Below are positions 1 to 11,580 of a DNA stretch of 64,000 nucleotides, piece after piece. Within the stretch, counting starts at the first letter, position 1. Every line of letters begins with the position of its first letter. The position numbers and the translations under genes were made by a program. The DNA is taken from positions 184,912,866 to 184,976,865 of the forward strand of contig NC_080572.1 of NCBI RefSeq assembly GCF_030247185.1. The letters are read 5' to 3'. The notes under the pieces are model-generated. The model was given only the letters and a program-made list of their open reading frames with translations, did not search any database and was not told where the DNA came from. Origin of the DNA: Malaya genurostris (lineage: Eukaryota; Arthropoda; Insecta; Diptera; Culicidae).

Positions 1-1196
1 CTATCACTAATAGTCAAGGAATTTGAAAGGCCGTACCAAGCGGGATTTACTGGCGCCCGCGTTGTCGTGAATACAACGTACCCACGCATCACCTATTCAT
101 TGACTTCAAAGCGGCATACAGCTATGGCAGATAATGCACGAATACGGTTTCCGGATAAACTGACGCGATTGGTCAAAGCAACGATGGATAGAGTGATGTG
201 CTACGTCCGAGTATCTGGGACGCTCTCGAGTCCCTTCGAATCTCGAAGAGGGCTACGTCAAGGTGAAGGACTTTCTTGTATCTTGTTCAATATTGCCCTG
301 GAAGGTGTGATTCGAAGAGCGAGGATCGACACGAGTGGTACGATCTTCCGAAAGTCCGTACAACTTTTTGGCTTCGCTGACGATATTGATATTGTGACAC
401 ATAACCTTGAGAAGATGACGGAAACCTACAATGAACTGAAAGCTGAAGCTAGGCGTATCGGACTGGTCATAAATGAGTCGAAAACAAAATACATGAGAGG
501 AAGAGGCTCTAGAGAAGAAACACTATGCCTCCCACCACGAATATTGATAGACGGTGACAATATCGAGTTCGTGTATTTGGGCTCACTGGTGACCGTCGAT
601 AATGACACCAGCTGAGAAATTCAGAGACGTATTTTGGCAGGGCGTATCGTGCGTACTTTGGACTCAGAAAAACCCTTCGATCGAGAAAAGTACGCCACCG
701 AACGAAATTGACCATCTACAAAACGCTCATTAGACCGGTTGTTTTCTATGGCCACGAGACCTGGACTATGTTGGCAGAGGACCAACGCGCCCTTAGTGTT
801 TTCGAAAGAAAGGTACTGAGAACCATCTATGGCGGAGTGCAGATGGAAGATGGAACGTGGAGACGGCGTATGAATCACGAATTGCAACTGCTGCTAGAAG
901 AACCACCCTTCGTCATCATCGGACAGCTAAAATCGGACATCTACGATGGGCTGGGCAAGTGATAAGGCAAGTGATGTCGGACGACAGCCCAGTGAAAATG
1001 GTTCTTGAATCAAATCCGACTGGTACAAGAAGAAGAGGAGCGCAGCGAGCAAGGTGGATCGATCAAGTTAAGGGTGATATCAGAAGCATCCGTGCCTTGA
1101 GTGGCTGGCGACGAGCAGCCATGGACCGAGTTATGTGGAGACGTATGCTTGATACAGAAAAGGACACCCCAGGCCTATAGCTGTTAGGTAGGTAGG
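1..1196 (+). mobile_element. LINE (non-LTR retrotransposon), 3' part, copy A
   Basis: The window opens inside a LINE whose 3' end is complete. The coding part is followed by a short tail made of TAGG repeats (GTTAGGTAGGTAGG). A close second copy lies at 25,622-27,406, and the two can be aligned base by base over most of the last kilobase. The clade is uncertain. The RT-to-C-terminus sequence is of the type widespread in insects and often mis-annotated as craniofacial development protein 2; a Loner/RTE-like assignment is a guess. Confidence 0.85.
67..1180 (+). pseudogene. Reverse transcriptase fragment of LINE copy A
   Basis: The reading frame carries the RT palm, with the GLRQGEGLSCILFNIALEGV motif followed by the catalytic FADDIDIV box, then the INESKTKYM block. 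After a stop at about 613-615 (in NDTS-stop) the protein continues in other frames with the thumb region and the C-terminal WAGHVIRM-type block, where the product is usually RWxDQVxxD. At least one stop and two frameshifts break it, and the N-terminal endonuclease lies outside the window or was lost. The normal enzyme copies its own RNA at a nicked chromosomal target. This copy cannot make a complete product. Confidence 0.85.
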
Positions 1197-1370
1197 TGGT
1201 TAAACTGAGCATCGGTAGAAAGAGAAACGAATGAAGAACGGGATGATGCCCCTTCGCTGCGACAGCGAAGATAGTGTGTTAGAATGTGAAGTTTACTGTA
1301 GCAGAGTGATCGTCAGTATGTGCACACATTCGATTACAATTGAATTGAATGAAGTTTTACAGCACTGGTA
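1197..1370. repeat. Dispersed repeat, also present at 57,783-57,930
   Basis: This stretch and the one near 57.8 kb share blocks such as GAAACGAATGAAGAAC, GAATGTGAAGTTTAC and TTGAATTGAATGAAGTTTTAC in the same order. No coding content or clear termini are seen. It starts directly after the LINE tail, so it may be part of the older sequence the LINE landed in. Confidence 0.55.
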
Positions 1371-2640
1371 ATTGGTCCCATAGATTGCTATTGAATTTCA
1401 TCTGGATCCGACTTTCGGTTCGGGAGCTACGTACAAAATGAACTAAAAACGTTTCATCGGTTTTTTCAGAGACCGCTCACACAATTCTAACCAACGTAAG
1501 TTCAAATGAAAGGTCTTATAATCCCATATATCCTCCCCAATTTCATCCGGACACAACTTCCGGTTCCGGAATTACAAACTGATAGGTATAAAAATTTCAT
1601 TTCTAGGGCGTGTTTTTTTACATGACACGGAAAAATTCCATCAAATACATTAAAATAGCCGTATAATTCTTGAATTGGACAGATTTGGTTAGCTGATGAC
1701 CAAATACATTGATATTGGGTAGACCGGATCTTTGTATCAGATTTCGGCAGTATAAAAAAAGTGATCGTATACTCCAAATCGGAAATCACTCCAATATCCT
1801 AAAAGCGAATGAACCGATTTTCATAAACTCAGATTCAGATGAAATGCCTTATAGTCCATACCAAATTTCTGAATATTTTTTGGATCCGGCATCCGGTTCG
1901 GGAGATATGGAGTCAAATGTGCAAAAAATTGTTATAATAAGATCACCAACTTTTCTCAAAGATTGCTGAACTGAATTTCACAAGCATAGATTTAAATGAA
2001 AGGTCCTATACTAAATTCTTGAATTTAGTTTGGATTGGACTTCCGGTTTCGGTTCGGTTTCGGAATTATAAGGTAAAGTATGTTAAAATTTTTATGCCAT
2101 CAGGGGGCGAAACAAACTACTTTAAAAAAATCTAAATCTGCATCAAAACTGCTCCAATCGGTAGTCATTATCAGTAGACGGCCAAACAAAGGGATCCCGG
2201 TTATTTCTTCAAGATCGGAAAAAAATTATTTTGAAAAAAAACAGAATATTATACACTGAAGTCTTTTTTTATGCGAATTTACGTACCGCATAAAAAAAAC
2301 CGCATAAAAAAAACTGCATAACTCTGAAAATTCGCATAAAAAAAACCGCATAACTCTGAAAATTCGCATAAAAAAAACCGCATAACTCTGAAACTTCGCA
2401 TAAAAAAAGACCGCAGAAGGGCAAACCGCATAACTCTGAAAATTCGCATAAAAAAAAACCGCGTAACTCTGAAACTTCGCATAAAAAAAACCGCATAACT
2501 CTGAAAATTCGCATAAAAAAAGTCGCGTAAAAAAAACCGCATAAAAAAAGACCGCATAAAAAAAGACCTCAGTGTATATGGTAGAATGATTGATATGAGA
2601 AAGGCATCATTACACCACTAGGTGGATAAAAACAGGTTTT
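1371..2640. repeat. Degenerate modular mosquito repeat, copy 1
   Basis: The same paragraph recurs several times: a run like CAGAGATGGCTGAACCG, then AAATGAAAGGTC, then a block ending in GACTTCCGGTTCCGGAA. Modules are visible near 1,440-1,570, 1,780-1,915 and 1,960-2,070. A closing block reading GGCATCATTACACCACTAGG appears near 2,605, and a matching one lies at about 11,530 in the second large copy. It has no protein coding capacity. It embeds the tandem array at 2,262-2,572. Confidence 0.6.
2262..2572. repeat. Tandem array, unit about 32 bp
   Basis: Units combine AAAAAAACCGCATAACTCTG with AAAATTCGCAT. The TTCGCATAA element recurs at about 2,331, 2,363, 2,395 and onward, roughly 32 bp apart, with shortened AAAAAACCGCAT units at both ends. 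Open frames through it on the minus strand simply read the repeat (FFLCEFSEL and similar). Confidence 0.8.
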
Positions 2641-5556
2641 TTTACATTTTACCCCCCAACCGGAAGTTCAATCCGGGTAAAATTCAATAGAAACCATTAG
2701 GACCAAGGGTTTCATTTGAATCTAATTTTGTGAAAATCGTTCCAGCCATTTCCCAGAAAATCGAGTGCATTTTTATTACATACACATATATCTACACATA
2801 TCGATTTGAATGAATTGTTTTAAGTTTCACTGTTGCACAGATTAAAGAAGTTAACCTGTGGAATGGCTCTCGAGTTGCTTCTCTGAATAAGATAAACATG
2901 CCTAAAGCGGCACGTATTGATTTAATTTTAGAAGTTGTCCGTCTTTTCAGTAACGGCTTCCGACATTTTTGAATGTGATCAGCATGTACAGCATCAACGA
3001 ATCAACGATTATATGCAAAACAAAAAATAAAAAGAATTCTAAATTCAGTTTTCATTCCGGCAACGTACAATTCAAGAATGAGTTTTTCGACGAATATTAT
3101 CTCGAAAGCACACAATCGCATCGGCCGCCCGAACGAATCCGCATGAGTAGTGAACGGCATCGGTTCCGACAAATGCTCTCCGCGACCGACCAACCGAACC
3201 AGAGCCGCACAATGACACGTAACAAAATTTGTTCCCTTCGAATTGAATGGCACACGCCGGAAAAAGGAACTACTTCCGCCACGGGTACCCACGGCATTCC
3301 ATCAGAGCGATAGTCCTTAGCACCTCGCATATTTAATGGCCTGGCAATGGCAGCCGAACACCGAACCAGGCGGTGGCCAGTGACGTGACCCATAGTTTCC
3401 GTGGATCATAAAACTAAAGTACAAATGAAACATGAAAAATATGTTTCATGAATATGACATTGGAAAATATATTTTTCGATTATTTGCCATCCTTTCTAAC
3501 AGGTGCTAGAACACACATACTTGACTACGCCACTGGGCAGTGCAACTCGTCAAAAATGCAACACATGATGTCTATAAAAGCAAGCCTATAGCAATGTGCC
3601 GGTCTTTTGGATGGGACGAAGATGAAAAGGAGAGCGCACCTCTGACATCCATTGTGCAAATATTTGCATATGAATTTCAACTTTGCACAAATAGTAAAAC
3701 TTCGCCTACTTGCTGCATTGTGTCCCCTGGATGCGACAATCAACGTTTATGTGCGGGCCATTTTTTTTTTGCTGTTTGGTTCGGTACCACCAAACGAAGC
3801 CCGTGAATCATGTGAGTGAATACACGAAAAATATGACGAAGTGTTATTCAAAACTGATTGCAACTTTCGGTTGATGTTGTTTGGTGGGTGGGCGGTGCGA
3901 TGAAAAAAACCGTGTTCGACACCATGATCGTCATCAACAAATCCTACAGCGCTGACACGAAAACGAATTTTTGAGCAGAATAAATTGGACAAAATTCCTA
4001 CGAATTTTTAATGCTAATAATGATACTTGGTTAAAAGTAACTGCATGGCGTATGAAACGTGCCAGTTTGAGTAGGCGGCTCGTGTAATGTCGTTAACAGT
4101 CGATAAAAAATCGATTCAAATTAAATCACACGGCCCACCACCCTCAAAACGATTTGTCAAGCCGAAGTGATTACAGGAACGAAATCCATTTGAACTTACT
4201 TGCCAAATAAAACGAACATGTGTGGGGTTTTTATTATCGCAAATTGCGTTTGTTTAAACAAAACACATTTCCCTTGACATGTTGAAACAACAGAACAACC
4301 TAGAAGGAACACATGATGAAAAATGTTCCGCTATGATTTCCACGCAATCGTCAAAGCCATCTGTGTTTCATTGCTTCCACTTAGGACATTTAACGAAGCC
4401 ACTCATAAATTCGAAGACAAAACACTTCAACACAACGGTGGACATCAAAGAGCTCTCGTTCTCTTCCCGTTTCATAAATTGCTTTCATCTGTCGTGTTTT
4501 GCCCTCGTGAAAACATTTATCACCATCGGTTTGATTCTAAAAGTCTGCATGCTGGACAAAATATTTGTTGGCTGAACAACTCATAAAGCCCCCCATGAAA
4601 TACTTTTATGTGCAATTTAGAAACTGTGCAGAATAAAAGGCCAAGTCCAATTTATGACACCCGGTGATAGGTTCCGGAAGTTGTTAGGCAAAAATACTAA
4701 CCATCATAGAACCTCACACTCGAATGTTTCTCAGCAGAGCGCTCCAGCAGTATTTGGCTTATAAGTTAAATTGGGTATCGGAACGATGAAACGGTCTTCC
4801 GCTCCGAGCATTTTTTTTCTATACTCGCAACACTAACAGCTGTTCTAACTCCCAGCCCTCCCTCAGGTGTACTGAATCAACAAATATGACTGAAATCAAG
4901 ATGATACAACACACCATCATATCACAATAGGAAACCGCAGCCTTGGTACTCAAATCATACCCAGGACTCGACCTTCTAACTCGTAAACGGGTTTTAAACA
5001 TTTAGAATTATGAAACCACTATTCGTAGTCAAAAAATCCTTTAAAAATACGACTCGAGACAAGAGCCGAAGTGAACGTTTCTTATGCCAGATCAAAACTC
5101 AAAAACAATTCGCCCCCGCCAATTTTTTAACAAACACCATGAAGGCGAACACATTATCAAATTTTTGTAAAGCTATCCCAAGTAAAATTTTTAATTTCAG
5201 TAAATACATGTAGCAGTCTTCATTGTTACATCACAATTATCGCATTAAAACTGCAAACTTTCCAAAAGCCTACTAAAAACCATTTAAAGATCACAATCCA
5301 GTCATCTGAACAATTCTTCATAAGGTTTATGAAAAAAAGAAGAATCAACATAAGCCTGCATTAAATCTATTTGAAAATAATTCAAAATTCTATAACCTTC
5401 GAAATCGTTCAAAATTTTTAACCTGCTTTTCAATCAACATTAAATTTATTCGGATGAATTCCATAGTAAGAATATCTTAGATTTTATTTATGACTTTGAG
5501 GCTTTCTCTGAATAAAACAAATGGGCGCTTTCATTTTTATCATGAATGTAAAGATA
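2641..5556. other. No recognised gene
   Basis: The first 190 bases are a last degraded module of the modular repeat (an ACCGGAAGTTCAATCCGG-like block). Beyond it I see no coding similarity, RNA gene or clear terminal repeats. A less AT-rich patch lies at 3,110-3,400. The short ORFs here show no domain or codon pattern I recognise. It could be intronic or intergenic host DNA. Confidence 0.4.
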
Positions 5557-5709
5557 AAGACTGTCCCAGAAAGTATGGACGCAACCAAAAACCGCTGCCA
5601 TTTCGCAATGGTTCAGAACCTGTCAATTTTTATGGCTGCGTCATGTTGTTTACACTCTTATCTAACCACTAGTGCAGTCGTTTATTCGTTTTCATTAGTT
5701 TGTTTCGAA

Positions 5710-6830
5710 ATGCGTGGACTTTCAGCAGAACAACGTCGAAAAATTGTGTACAAATGGTGCACAGAACGCGAACTGTCACTGAAAAAGATAGAAAAAATGG
5801 AAGGAGTAAGTGAAAAGGCCGTGCGAAATGCAATAAGAAAGTTCGGTGAGGATAACACCTTTGAGGATAAACCGAAAACGGGTCGAAAAAAAGATCCTGC
5901 TTACCCTCAGTTGGATAAACGTATACTGAAGGCGTTCGAGCAATAGAAGGAGATTTCAGTTCGGGATGTAGCCAAAAAAGTAGGCACTTCGAAGTCAAAT
6001 GTTCTTCATGCTAAAGAAATTTTGAATCTTCGAACCTATAAGAAGCAGAAACAACCAAAACGTAGTCCGAAACAAGAAGCATCGATCAGGCCGAGGGTTC
6101 GAAAGTTGTACAATACGATTCTTGCTGGAAATTTGAACTGCATAATCATGGACGACGAAACCTACGAGAAATTCGATTACAAATCTTTGCCGGAATCAGC
6201 CACAATCGCCCTTATTCTGAATAACGTCGTATCTTTTTTTCGCTCGTATTTCATTTGTATTCCCCATGATTCGATCGAACCACATTCGATCGAAAAATCA
6301 ATACGTCGTTATTCAGAATAAGGGCGAATATTATACGATGCGAGAAGGGCAAGTGTTAAATCAGTCCGAGACATCGATTGAAGTCGAAAAATTTGGTAAG
6401 AAAGCTATGGTCTGGCAAGCAATTTGTAGCTGCGGTAAGATTTCGAAACCCTTCATCACCACTGCTTCAATGAACAGCGAAATATACATCAATAAATGTT
6501 TACAAAAACGACTTCTACCCATGATTCGAAGCCACAAGGATCCTTTTGTCTTCTGGCAAGATCTTGCTTCTTGCCTCTACTCGAAATCAATGTCACTTTC
6601 GTCCCAAAAGACATGATCCACCAAATTGGCCACAACTTCGACCAATTGAGAAATTTTAGGCATTAACGAAGGCACATCTTAGGAAACATGTCTCGGCAGC
6701 CGAAACCATTCAACAGTTCGAAAAAGATTAAAAAAAGTGTCAAAACTTGTCACCCAGAAGTCAGTACGGAATTTAATGAGGAACGTTCACAAGAAGGTGC
6801 ACCAGCTAGTCTACAATGGCTAAGTAGCAA
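5710..6830 (+). pseudogene. DD37E transposase, disrupted
   Basis: The protein starts MRGLSAEQRRKIVYKW, followed by the paired helix-turn-helix region. An in-frame stop (TAG at 5,944-5,946) interrupts the DNA-binding domain. The catalytic region shows the first Asp in IIMDDETY, the second in FWQDLAS, and a Glu in RPIEK, with a stop replacing the conserved Trp just after it. A 120-bp inverted-repeat element splits the frame between the first Asp and the KFGKKAMVWQAICSCG block. A frameshift lies near 6,600. The intact enzyme would cut and paste the element at TA sites. This copy is dead. Confidence 0.88.
6207..6326. mobile_element. 120-bp MITE-like insertion inside the DD37E transposase
   Basis: The ends are 25-bp inverted repeats with one mismatch, starting CGCCCTTATTCTGAATAACG. 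The three bases AAT occur on both sides (6,204-6,206 and 6,327-6,329). Removing the insert and one AAT rejoins the transposase frame as the expected PQYYT stretch, so the boundaries are well supported. A 3-bp duplication is typical of PIF/Harbinger or CACTA elements, but AAT is not the usual TWA target. The superfamily is left open. Confidence 0.85.
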
Positions 6831-6957
6831 ATGTTGAGAATAATATTCTGTTGTTGTAGTCTAATATTATCAGTATATCGAAAAAAATAGAATATCTAAC
6901 ACTTGTGAATTAATTACAGCGAAATCAAAGTGTGTTCATATTTTCTGGGACAGTTTT

Positions 6958-7740
6958 TAAAAATAAGGATTATAACTAATGACTTGAAAAAATTGCGCTT
7001 CTTGCGAAAATCTGTGTGATTTGTAAAAATAATTTGTTGTGGTTCATCACCATTGCTGTATGGATAAGTTTCGTTGCGTCATAACTTGTACAGGCGTTCT
7101 TATAATGAAGAATAAAAGACAATCGTAGTTCCTTCTTTTTTCGTGAATACGACTTACCTTACTAAGGGGTGCCTTTACAAAATTTATCATGTACAAGAAT
7201 GGGTAGAAGTCGTGAATATAATGTTCAGAAGCATGAGATAACAACAAATAACTAAAAACTAAAAGTTTTCTGAAATGTTTGGTATGAACGATCATTGAAA
7301 TGGTGAAATTCAGTGCCAAAATAAGTACAAAATTTCTAACCACATGAACAACCACCGTACAAAGCGCATCGTGCAAAACCGACAAATGGTTGAATGCAGT
7401 GAGTTTACATTTTTCGCTCGCTAGTAAAACATTAACTAAGCTATGTATTATTATAAACTTATCTTTTCAATTAAACAAATCAAATTTTTAACCAAGCCCA
7501 ATTTTCTCGCATATAGCGAAATTGTTTATTATTTGTAACAGGTCAAAATCTGTGGAATGCTGACAAATCTTCAAGTATCTGATTCCAACTACGCATCATT
7601 TTATATGAGAACTGAATAATATTCAAACAAGATCTATCTATATGGAAAAAATGTCTAGTTTGTGAAGTGCATATCATATTGTACCAGTATATAAGCGAAT
7701 AATAAGGAGTGTATCGATAAGTAGTTAGCAACATTCAAAC
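6958..7740. other. No recognised gene
   Basis: This is AT-rich sequence between two DD37E elements. I see no domain, tandem repeat or paired termini. Confidence 0.4.
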
Positions 7741-7856
7741 AGTTATTACTCTGAAATGGCCTATTTTTTGCAGAGTGTTTTGCGGTGATATGTTTATTTA
7801 CATGTCAATAACAGCTGCGCAATCGATTGATTTCGGTATGGTTTATCGTTTCAATG

Positions 7857-8747
7857 ATGAGTCGAATTGATCCGGAAACGCAAAAGAAAATACGGCACAC
7901 TTGGTGCTCAGAAAGTGGTGTCACGTACAACGAAATTGCAAAACGGGTGAAAGTGCACCACATCAGTGTCAAAAATACTATCGAGAAGTTCGGTAAGACC
8001 CTTTCCATGAAGGATTTGCCTCGATCTGGTAGGAAAACGGATCCCAGCCAGCCCGGCCGGGACTTAAAAGTGGTTGAGTGCATCAGGAAAAACCCATCGG
8101 CGTCGACGCGGGATTTGGCCAAGCAGTTCAACACCAGCATCGGGATGATTCAACGGATCAAAGTACGGAACTTTCTGAAAACGTACAAGAAACAGAAGGT
8201 GCCGAAAAAGTCCCTGGTACAGCAAGTTCAGGCCAAAACAAGAGCGCGAAAACTGTATAACCGGATTCTACAGAATAAAGGCGGATGCATCCTGATCGAC
8301 GACGAAACCTACGCCAAGGAAGACTCTCGAGCGTTGCCCGGACGGCAATATTATACGAAATCGGTGTACCAGGACCTGGACGACGCTGACACTGGTTTGC
8401 GGTCGTCGATTTTCTTCACGAAGGGCACAATTAACGCCAAGGTGTACGAGGAAGAATGCTTGAAGAAGAGAATGCTGCCACTGTACAGAAAGCATAAGGT
8501 TTCTCCTCTCTTCTGGTCGGATTTGGCTTCAGCCCACTACGACAACTCCGTTCTACAGTGGTTGTCAAAAAATAATGTACAATTCGTGGAAAAGGACATC
8601 AACCCACCGAACTGCCCGAATCTTCGGCCAATTGAAAGGTATTGGGCAATTGTCAAGCGGCACTCTCGGAAGGAAGGTACAGTGTCCCAAAACATGCAGG
8701 AGCTCACAAAAACTGGCCAGCTGCCACCAGGAAAGTCACAAAAGTAA
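7857..8747 (+). pseudogene. DD37E transposase, copy B, nearly continuous frame
   Basis: The frame runs about 297 residues from MSRIDPETQKKIRHTW. The upstream in-frame Met codons are less likely because family members start close to this point. The helix-turn-helix domain occupies roughly residues 1-110. The catalytic triad is complete: Asp in LIDDETY, Asp in FWSDLAS, and Glu in LRPIERYW, with exactly 37 residues between the last two, which defines DD37E. A short deletion removes the usual WQAICxCG block before LRSSIFFTKGTIN. A frameshift near 8,720 replaces the C-terminus; the original VQNLRKNVKSKVRAFHRN end is still readable in the next frame. The sequence is diverged from copy A, so this is a different DD37E family. 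Terminal repeats were not found. Confidence 0.85.
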
Positions 8748-8838
8748 CTGTGCAGAATTTAAGGAAGAATGTCAAGTCCAAAGTGCGAGCGTTTCACAGA
8801 AACTAGGATTTTCTTCAATATATTCAGTGAAATGCATA

Positions 8839-8888
8839 AAATTTTTCTACAATACCTTATGATAAATTTTTCTACAATACCTTATGAT
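8839..8888 (+). repeat. 25-bp tandem duplication at a mariner end
   Basis: Two identical 25-bp units (8,839-8,863 and 8,864-8,888) each end in the mariner terminus CCTTATGAT preceded by TA. The element therefore has two possible left ends, 8,855 or 8,880. Confidence 0.85.
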
Positions 8889-9735
8889 AAAAAAAGAGCC
8901 GGAATTTTCATTTTAAAATTCCCGCGCTTGTCCAATCGGTAAACTTTTATTCTCTCAACGTTGGCAACACTGTTATACACATTCTGTCAAATTTTGACGC
9001 ATATCGTACGATTAGTTTTTGTTTGGCGTCTATACAAAGAAGTTGAAAAATTTTCGTGTGGCGATTTTTATAATGGATGGAAATTTAGAACAATGTGCGT
9101 GCATCAAATTTTGTGTTGCAAATGGATTTAAGTGTTCTGAAACGTTGAAAATGTTAGAAAAGGCCTTTGGTGAATCGTGTCTAGGAAATACACAGGCATA
9201 CGAGTGGTATAAACGCTTCAAAGGTGGTCGTACAAGCTTGGATAAAACATTGAATCGGCGAAGCAAATCGTGTTGCAAAATCGTTCTGTACCGATTAGAG
9301 AGATTGCTGTGTTGTTGGGCATCTCTTATGGATCAGCCGAACACATTTTAACTGATGTTTTGGGTTTGAAACGCGTCGCTTCTCGGCTGGTGCCAAAAAA
9401 GCTGAATTTCATTCAAAAACAGCGTCGTGTTGTGTCGCAGTTTTTGGCCAAAAACTCAACCAATATCATTAACCAAACAGCGTACTCTCCAGATATGGCC
9501 CCCTGTGACTTTTTCCTCTTCCCCAGACTCAAATTTCCATTGCGGGGAACGCGTTTTGAGACCATAGAAACCATAAAAGAGAATTCGTTGTGTGAACTAA
9601 AGGCCATACCTTCGGCGGCCTATAAAACTTGTATGGAAAATTGGATCAAGCGTTGGCATGCATGTATTGCCGCAGAAGAAGAGTACCTTGAAGGCGATGA
9701 TAAAGAAATTTATTAAAAATTGAAATTTTACGTTC
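8880..9735 (+). mobile_element. Mariner (DD34D-type) deletion derivative, copy A
   Basis: The left end TACCTTATGATAAAAAAAGA matches the ends of the better preserved copy at 61,799-62,768. Homology on the right stops at about 9,735, just before a TATATATA-rich palindrome, so the right terminal repeat is lost or replaced by the adjoining modular repeat. Confidence 0.85.
9073..9716 (+). pseudogene. Mariner transposase lacking the first two catalytic Asp
   Basis: It starts MDGNLEQCACIKFCVANGF, with the first helix-turn-helix ending in YEWYKRFKGGRTSLD. About 45 bases are then missing relative to the copy at 62 kb, shifting the frame. The second helix region (VPIREIAVLLGISYGSAEHI) follows, then VVSQFLAKNS joins directly to YSPDMAPCDFFLFPRLK. 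That junction removes the segment holding catalytic Asp 1 and Asp 2; only the Asp of MAPCD remains. The other copy has the same junction, so the deletion predates their separation and the pair must have been moved by an enzyme supplied in trans. Confidence 0.88.
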
Positions 9736-11580
9736 TACCTTTTTTATATATATAAAAAAATAGGTATAGAATTCGCTCAAACTTTAGAAAAATTTTCCGA
9801 GGCCCGGAGGACCGAATGTCATATACCAATCGATTCAGCTCGACGAACTGAGCAAATGTCCGTGTGTGTGTGTATGTGTGTGTGTGTCTGTATGTGTGTT
9901 GTGAACTATGAGGTCGAGATCTCAGAGATGGCTGGACCGATTTTGATCAAACTAGTCGCAAATGAAAGGTCTCCCCGTCACCTTGAACGCTATTGAATGG
10001 TTTTGAGATAGGATGTTTACTTTTTGAGTTATACGAAGTTTTATGTAAAATTTTCAGTTTTTTGAAGGCCATAGATTGTTAAAATCCATCCATTTTTAAC
10101 GGAGATATCAAAATTATTGTGCAAGTTCTGAGCGCTGTCTGGCAAAGAAATGCTTGGAAGCAACATAAAACACGATTTTTTTATACCGTTACATACATTT
10201 GTTTCTAAGTACTCAAAAGACTGTGTTCAGCATGATATTTTGCCTCGAACCGATTTTAGCACGGTTCGTTTTTGGCAACATAATCGTTCAAATATGACAT
10301 ATGTAAATCAGATGATGGCAGAACTTTCGAGTTGAAAGCAATTCCATAATTAAATTGATTTAAACTACTTACAGCAATAAATGCTGGAAGAACATAACAC
10401 CTATATACCATTCGAATCAGTTCGTCGAGATAAGCAAATGCGTGTGTGACAAATAATTTTACTCAATTTTTTTCGTAGATGACTCAACCGCTTTCTACAA
10501 ACTCAGATTCATATGAAACGTCGTATGCTTCCAAACAAGGTTCCTGAATTATGTTTGGATCCGACTTCTGGTTTCGGAACTGCAAGATGATATGTGAAAC
10601 GAAATTAAAACTGTGTAACTCATTTTTCTCGTAGATGGCTGAACCGATCTAAGATTCAAATGAAATCTAAGAATCATCTAAGATTTAAATGAAAAGTTTT
10701 AATATTCTATGAAACATCTTGCTTTTCAGTCAGATCCAACTTCCGGTTTAGGGGATACAGGGTGATTAGTATAAAAATGTCTATTACACATAAATTAATC
10801 AGGTTTATCGAGTTAGCAGATTTGGATAGTCGATAACCCAATAAACTTTCACTTTCATTTTTGGTTGTGTTCAGTTTCCGTTTCGGAAGGCACCCAAAAT
10901 TTTAATTCGCACTACGATTCCTCAAAGATGTCTACATTGATTTTCAAACATTTTGAAACAAATGTAAACTATACAGCTACTCAGGTGAATTTATCTGACT
11001 TCGGCCATACCGATTTTAGAATTTTGTTTCTCAAAGCTCAGTCGTTTTCTCAAAAAAAGCCTAATCGAATTTCAGAAACAAAAGTTCAAATTGAAGTAAA
11101 TCCAATTTTATCCAATTCTGACTTCCGATTCTCGAATTGTAGGATGATGAATTTTTAAAATTCAAAGCGATATAGAAGATGACAATCCCGAAAAGCTTCA
11201 AATTTGGACTAAAAAATATTGCAATTTATTCATCATATGGCCATACGAATCGGTTTGGGTTATGCTGGTTCCTGAATATCGGCTCTGGAAGTACCTTAAG
11301 TTACCCTAAACTCTGAAGTGGAAATTATTTCGACATATCATGGAATGTTTAATCGATTGTTTCACTTTTAGATTCAAATTTGATCCGATTTGAAGTATCG
11401 ACATTACAGAGTAATGAGTGATTAAAATCTCAAATTGCCACTTAAAACGACGGACATTAGAATAATGTCATGAAAACTGAAACACCGAAAAATATTCATG
11501 CAAAAAACACATGCGGATTGATAAAAAAAAGGTATCATCTCACTGCTAGGTGGATTAAGCACGTTTCATATATATAGATA
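9736..11580. repeat. Degenerate modular mosquito repeat, copy 2
   Basis: It begins with a palindrome around TATATATA and a block containing CAGCTCGACGAACTGAGC, followed by a GT-rich microsatellite at about 9,858-9,905. Modules containing AGATGGCTGGACCGAT, AAATGAAAGGTC and GACTTCYGGTTYCGG then repeat near 9,900-10,020, 10,480-10,600, 10,615-10,760 and 11,090-11,150. It closes with GTATCATCTCACTGCTAGG, like copy 1. No coding frame is evident. Shorter relatives lie near 20.8, 21.6, 42.1 and 43.9-44.4 kb. Confidence 0.65.

Larger units (their letters stand above)
5557..6957 (+). mobile_element. DD37E Tc1/mariner-superfamily element, copy A
   Basis: Terminal inverted repeats are visible. The left end reads AAGACTGTCCCAGAAAGTAT and the right end, reverse-complemented, AAAACTGTCCCAGAAAATAT. 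Both are flanked by a TA dinucleotide (5,555-5,556 and 6,958-6,959), the target duplication expected of this superfamily. The length of about 1.4 kb is normal once the internal 120-bp insertion at 6,207-6,326 is discounted. Confidence 0.9.

Noticed and set aside
2262..2572. Regularly spaced repeats resembling a CRISPR array
   Set aside because: Units are contiguous with no unique spacers, the sequence is low-complexity, and the context is a eukaryotic transposon landscape.
3002..3393. Minus-strand ORFs in a GC-richer patch
   Set aside because: Two overlapping frames with no recognisable domain and no splice or promoter context.
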